Source: Terriglobales bacterium
Lineage (GTDB): Bacteria; Acidobacteriota; Terriglobia; Terriglobales; Acidobacteriaceae
Assembly (NCBI GenBank): GCA_015655365.1
Contig: JAATFE010000498.1
Coordinates: 1-15,673 of the forward strand
Reading direction: 5' to 3'
Length of the DNA: 15,673 nt
In this document: one piece after another, positions 12,478 to 15,673 of the stretch
Position numbering within the stretch: position 1 is the stretch's first letter
Layout of the letters: each line of letters begins with the position of its first letter
Position numbers and translations under genes: made by a program
The notes under the pieces: model-generated
What the model was told of the DNA's origin: nothing
Databases searched by the model: none
Seen by the model: only the letters and a program-made list of their open reading frames with translations

Positions 12478-12978
12478 TCAATTGGTGCGGTAATTAGTAA
12501 ACTGTAAATCCACGCCCAGATCCTTGCCCCGCAACAAGGCGATGATCCCTTGCAGCTCGTCGCGATCTTTACTCGATATTCTGACTGTATCGCCTTGGAT
12601 GCTCGCCTGCGCCTTCTTTTTCGAGTCCTTGACCATGCGCACAATTTCTTTTGCCTTTTCGATGGGGATGCCCTGCTGCAGCTTGATCTTCTGGCGCACG
12701 CTCTGGCCCGAGGCTTCTTCCATCTTCTCGTATTCCAGATTCTTGAGCGAGACGCCCCGCTTGACCAGCTTCTGGCCGAGAATCTCTTTCACCGCCTCGA
12801 GTTTGTACTCGCCGGCCGAGGCCAGTTGGATGGCGTCCGCGCCCTCCAGGGTGATCTCCGAGTGCGAGTCCTTCAGATCGAAACGCTGGTGAATCTCCTT
12901 CAACGCCTGGTCGATAGCGTTGCGGACTTCCTGAATATCTACCTTGCTCACAATGTCGAACGAATTTTCCTGTGCCAT
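12478..12978 (-). CDS. yajQ: YajQ-family nucleotide-binding protein
   Basis: The 166-residue protein matches YajQ/UPF0234 over its whole length. It opens with SFDIVSKVDIQEVRNAIDQA, followed by EIHQRFDLKDS, then GVSLKNLEYEKMEEASGQ, QKIKLQQGI and the ending GKDLGVDLQFTNYR, all hallmarks of the family. It is a small soluble two-domain protein; some homologues are reported to bind cyclic di-GMP or RNA and influence virulence or phage biology, but the general role is unsettled. The ATG at 12978 has AGGAAG at a good distance upstream. It sits 43 bases after tatD and 50 before the polyprenyl synthase gene, so the three are probably cotranscribed. Confidence 0.93.
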   Translation of the reverse strand: MAQENSFDIVSKVDIQEVRNAIDQALKEIHQRFDLKDSHSEITLEGADAIQLASAGEYKLEAVKEILGQKLVKRGVSLKNLEYEKMEEASGQSVRQKIKLQQGIPIEKAKEIVRMVKDSKKKAQASIQGDTVRISSKDRDELQGIIALLRGKDLGVDLQFTNYRTN

Positions 12979-13021
12979 GATTCTTCCTCGGTTTTTGGCC
13001 GTGCCGGCCGATGCAACTCTA

Positions 13022-13864
13022 TCAGTTTCCCACGTCTGCCCTTAAGTCAAACAGCCGCAGGAAGTTTTTCGTCGTCGCGGAGGCGATTTCTTCCTCCGTG
13101 ACCTTCAGCAATCCGGCCAGCGTGCGGGCTGTGTTGGCGACAAATGCCGGTTCGTTGCGCTTGCCCCGGTTCGGAACCGGAGCCAGGTACGGCGCATCGG
13201 TCTCCACCAGGACTCCGTCCAACGGCAGCCGCCCAGCGACGTCCCGAATCGGCTGCGCCTTGGCAAATGTCAGATTGCCGGCAAATGAGATCAGAAAGCC
13301 CATATCGAGCGACCGCTGCGCCTGCTCGTAGCTTCCGGAAAAGCAGTGCATCACGCCGCCCAGCCCCGTCGGCCGCCAGTGTCTTTCCAAAATATCAAAA
13401 AGATCGTCCCATGCGTCGGTCTCTCCATCTTTGGGTCGGCAATGGATCAGGATGGGCCGCTTGCGAGCCGCCGCAATCTCCAGTTGGCGCACCAGCCCTT
13501 CGCGCTGCACCGGGTGTGGCGCGCCCTCATGATAATAGTCCAGGCCGATCTCCCCGCACGCAATCACCTCCGGCTCCTGTAGCAGGCCGTCGAGCTTGTC
13601 CAGGGCCGCCGTGTCCGCTTCGGGGGTGTTGTGGGGATAAATCCCGGCGCTGGCATAGAGCCGGGGCATCCGGGGCCGTCCTTTGTACTCGCGGCAAATC
13701 TCCAGCGCCTGATGCATCTGGGCCGGCCCATACCCAATGCCGATGGCCAGCACCGCGCCGACGCCCGCCACCCGGGCGCGGGTGAGCAAGGCCTCGCGGT
13801 CGTCCGTATAACGTTCGCTGTCAAGATGTGCGTGGGAGTCGCTCAGCAAAGGGGGAACCTCCAT
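13022..13864 (-). CDS. tatD: TatD-family metal-dependent deoxyribonuclease
   Basis: TatD proteins are amidohydrolase-superfamily nucleases (TIM barrel) with two metal ions, linked to 3'-5' DNA exonuclease activity and DNA repair. The 280-residue protein keeps the full motif set: SDSHAHLD near residues 8-15 with the HxH ligands, CGEIGLDYYHE with the bridging Glu, ILIHCR, VMHCFSGS and VETDAPYLAP with the catalytic Asp. Length is normal (about 255-290). I chose the ATG at 13864 because the HxH motif should lie within about 12 residues of the start; the in-frame TTG at 13897 is inside a palindrome. No Shine-Dalgarno precedes the ATG, and the palindrome ends five bases before it. The gene follows metG on the same strand, a neighbour pair seen in many bacteria. 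Confidence 0.93.
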   Translation of the reverse strand: MEVPPLLSDSHAHLDSERYTDDREALLTRARVAGVGAVLAIGIGYGPAQMHQALEICREYKGRPRMPRLYASAGIYPHNTPEADTAALDKLDGLLQEPEVIACGEIGLDYYHEGAPHPVQREGLVRQLEIAAARKRPILIHCRPKDGETDAWDDLFDILERHWRPTGLGGVMHCFSGSYEQAQRSLDMGFLISFAGNLTFAKAQPIRDVAGRLPLDGVLVETDAPYLAPVPNRGKRNEPAFVANTARTLAGLLKVTEEEIASATTKNFLRLFDLRADVGN

Positions 13865-13869
13865 AAAAG

Positions 13870-13899
13870 CATTGCAGAATCCCGTGGGATTCTGCAATG
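13870..13899. repeat. 30-bp palindrome just upstream of tatD
   Basis: Two perfect 14-base arms, CATTGCAGAATCCC (13870-13883) and GGGATTCTGCAATG (13886-13899), flank a 2-base centre GT. It lies between the metG stop and the tatD ATG. Read in the direction of transcription it is followed by CTTTT and then the ATG. As RNA the two-base centre forces a slightly larger loop. It could be a weak terminator or attenuator, a processing site, or a protein-binding site. Confidence 0.7.
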
Positions 13900-13933
13900 G
13901 ATGATGCGGCAGTGCGTGAGTGCGAGCTTACGG

Positions 13934-15673
13934 CTATTTCAGCCGCGCGCCCAGCGGGCATTCTTCCAGGAAGCCGGCCAGAACCGGGGCGCCGCCTTCG
14001 AGCGAGGCCGCCAGCAACATGCCGTTCGACTCCAGGCCGCGCATCTTGCGCGGAGCTAGGTTGGCCACGATGACGATCTTCCGGCCTACCAGCGCTTCCG
14101 GCTCGTAGTATTGCGCGATGCCGGCCAGAATCTGCCGCTTCTCGTAGCCCAGATCGACCTCCAGGCGGAGCAGCTTGTCGGCCTTGGGAATGCGCTCGGC
14201 CACCAGAATCTGCGCCACGCGTAACTCCACCTTGGCAAAGTCGTCGATATGGATGTACTGCTTCTCCTCCACCGCTACTTGCGGTGCGGCTGGCGGCGCT
14301 GGCACGGTCGCAGCCTGAGTCGCCGCAGCAGCGGCCACCGTATCGTAAGCCACGCCCTCTGCTACGGCTTCATCGCCGACAGAGTCAACTGGCGCCCCAT
14401 TCCAGGCTTTTTGCTTTTCTGAAAGCTGATTCACGGTAGCCTCTTTTCCCGCAGGAACCGAAGTTGCTGTCCCAGTTTTTGCGGCGGAGCCGCCGCTGGC
14501 CGCTTCGACGGCGCTCTTGGTATTTTGTTCTTCGATATTCTGCATACGTTCCACTGCGTCCTTTTCCGCGCGGGGAAACAGCGGGGCGGGTTCGCCAAAC
14601 TGCGTCCCGGCCTTCAATCCGCCCCAGGCGATCTGTGTCAAAAATGCGTGCTGTGCGGCAGCGGAGATTTCTCCCTGCCCAAGTTGCAGCCAGACCTTGG
14701 CGGCCGAGTCCGGCAGAATGGGATAAACCAGCGCCGTAATGATGCGAATGGCCTCGGCAGCTGTGGCCAGCACGCGTGCCTGGAGTGCGACGTGCTCGGC
14801 TTCCGGGCGGTCGGTGGGCCGCTTCCAGGGCGCGTTGGCGGTCAGATAGCCGTCGGTATCCGCTACCAGGACCCACAGCGCTTTGAGCGCTTCGGAGAAA
14901 TTCAGCTCGTCGAAGGCGGGGCCAAACGCGGCAATGGCGGCCACGGCGCTTTCGCGCAGGGCAGCCTCGGCCGCGGTCTCCGTGCCAGCCTCCGGCAAAA
15001 TGCCGCCGAAGTACTTGTGGATCATGTTGACCACGCGGCTCACCAAGTTGCCATAGCCGTTGGCTAGGTCGCCGTTGTAGCGCTGGACCAGCGCGTCGAA
15101 CGAAAAGCCGCCATCCTGGCCGAAGGGAATTTCCCTCAGCAGGAAGTACCGCAAGGCATCGGCGCCCAAAACCGCTTGCACGGTTTCTGCGCGCACAATA
15201 TTGCCCCGCGACTTGGACATTTTGCCTTGGTCGAAGAGCAGCCAGCCGTTGGCCTTCACTGAGCGGGGCAGGGGCAAGCCCGCCGCCATCAGGAACGCCG
15301 GCCAATAGACGCAATGGAAGCGGCTGATTTCCTTGCCGATCAGGTGCATATCCGCCGGCCAGAACTTCTCGAAACGCGCCTTGTCCGCCGGATCGTCCGA
15401 GCCGTAGCCCAGCGCGGTAATGTAGTTGGCCAGCGCGTCGAGCCACACGTAGACCACGTGCTTTTCGTCGCCGGGAACGGGAATGCCCCAGGAGAAGCTG
15501 GTGCGGCTCACCGACAGGTCCTTGAGTCCGCCGCGGACAAACGAGATCACCTCGCGCCGCGTCGACTCGGGACCCATGAAATCCGGGTTGGCCTCGTAGA
15601 ACTCCAGCAGCTTGCGCTCGAAGGCCGAGAGCTTGAAGAAGTAGTTCTCCTCGCTCACCGTCTCCGTGACCCG
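13934..15673 (-). CDS. metG: Methionyl-tRNA synthetase, partial (N-terminus outside window)
   Basis: MetG charges tRNA-Met with methionine and ATP in the cytoplasm. About 579 residues are visible; the frame is open to the window edge (RVTETVSEEN before FF), so the GTG at 15658 is internal and the HIGH motif is missing. Visible landmarks are VYVWLDALANYITALG, GKEISRFHCVYWPAF, and the KMSKS loop in FDQGKMSKSRGN, then ADALRYFLLREI, followed by the helical anticodon-binding domain. After an Ala/Val-rich, low-complexity linker (about 14260-14545 on the map) comes a C-terminal EMAPII/Trbp111-like tRNA-binding domain: KVELRVAQI, LRLEVDLG, ILAGIAQYY and NLAPRKMRG. This domain is common in bacterial MetG and drives dimerisation. 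It leads the row metG-tatD-yajQ-polyprenyl synthase; a 69-base gap with a palindrome separates it from tatD. Confidence 0.95.
   Translation of the reverse strand, partial: RVTETVSEENYFFKLSAFERKLLEFYEANPDFMGPESTRREVISFVRGGLKDLSVSRTSFSWGIPVPGDEKHVVYVWLDALANYITALGYGSDDPADKARFEKFWPADMHLIGKEISRFHCVYWPAFLMAAGLPLPRSVKANGWLLFDQGKMSKSRGNIVRAETVQAVLGADALRYFLLREIPFGQDGGFSFDALVQRYNGDLANGYGNLVSRVVNMIHKYFGGILPEAGTETAAEAALRESAVAAIAAFGPAFDELNFSEALKALWVLVADTDGYLTANAPWKRPTDRPEAEHVALQARVLATAAEAIRIITALVYPILPDSAAKVWLQLGQGEISAAAQHAFLTQIAWGGLKAGTQFGEPAPLFPRAEKDAVERMQNIEEQNTKSAVEAASGGSAAKTGTATSVPAGKEATVNQLSEKQKAWNGAPVDSVGDEAVAEGVAYDTVAAAAATQAATVPAPPAAPQVAVEEKQYIHIDDFAKVELRVAQILVAERIPKADKLLRLEVDLGYEKRQILAGIAQYYEPEALVGRKIVIVANLAPRKMRGLESNGMLLAASLEGGAPVLAGFLEECPLGARLK

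Noticed and set aside
11495..12493. Open frame of 332 codons on the plus strand
   Set aside because: Antisense to the polyprenyl synthase gene, which has both Asp-rich motifs.
1..15673. CRISPR array, tRNA/rRNA, complete insertion sequence or prophage genes
   Set aside because: I found no regular spaced repeats, no tRNA-like cloverleaf with an anticodon, no transposase or integrase frame and no phage gene. Only short palindromic repeats are present.

Overview
The window looks like chromosomal DNA from an Acidobacteriota bacterium, probably of the Terriglobia type. This is inferred from GC-rich coding sequence, from short remnants of an ABC permease whose two ends match the acidobacterial MacB-like 'ADOP' permeases, from a zinc-ribbon plus XRE regulator, and from several GC-rich palindromic repeats between genes. 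I could not run a database search, so the placement is tentative.

Left part (1-4044): a 92-residue remnant of an ADOP permease (minus), a DHH-family phosphoesterase (plus), a secreted protein of unknown function (plus) closed by a strong terminator, and pfkA (minus). Next comes a decayed, frameshifted small gene with a palindromic repeat in its tail. Centre (4040-10507): a minus-strand HD-domain hydrolase gene and a plus-strand zinc-ribbon/XRE regulator gene diverge from a shared region that holds a perfect inverted repeat over a TTGACA box. The plus-strand row uppS-cdsA-dxr-rseP-acyl-CoA thioesterase follows, a common bacterial envelope and isoprenoid cluster. Right part (10508-15673): a gene-free stretch with a 187-bp element bounded by 18-bp perfect inverted repeats, a small NTF2-like gene (plus), then a minus-strand row read metG (cut by the window edge), tatD, yajQ and a long-chain polyprenyl diphosphate synthase.

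Functionally, the window is mostly housekeeping. Dxr commits carbon to the MEP pathway, whose products feed UppS (the undecaprenyl carrier for cell-wall synthesis) and the polyprenyl synthase (quinone side chains). CdsA makes CDP-diacylglycerol, and RseP cleaves membrane-embedded substrates. Pfk, MetG, TatD and YajQ are core functions. I see no phage, CRISPR, complete insertion sequence, tRNA or rRNA, and no complete undescribed multi-gene system. The most interesting material is between genes: the 187-bp cloverleaf-like element, two hairpins with the same bulged design, a GATC-rich inverted repeat, a 30-bp palindrome just upstream of tatD, and the likely operator of the zinc-ribbon/XRE regulator.
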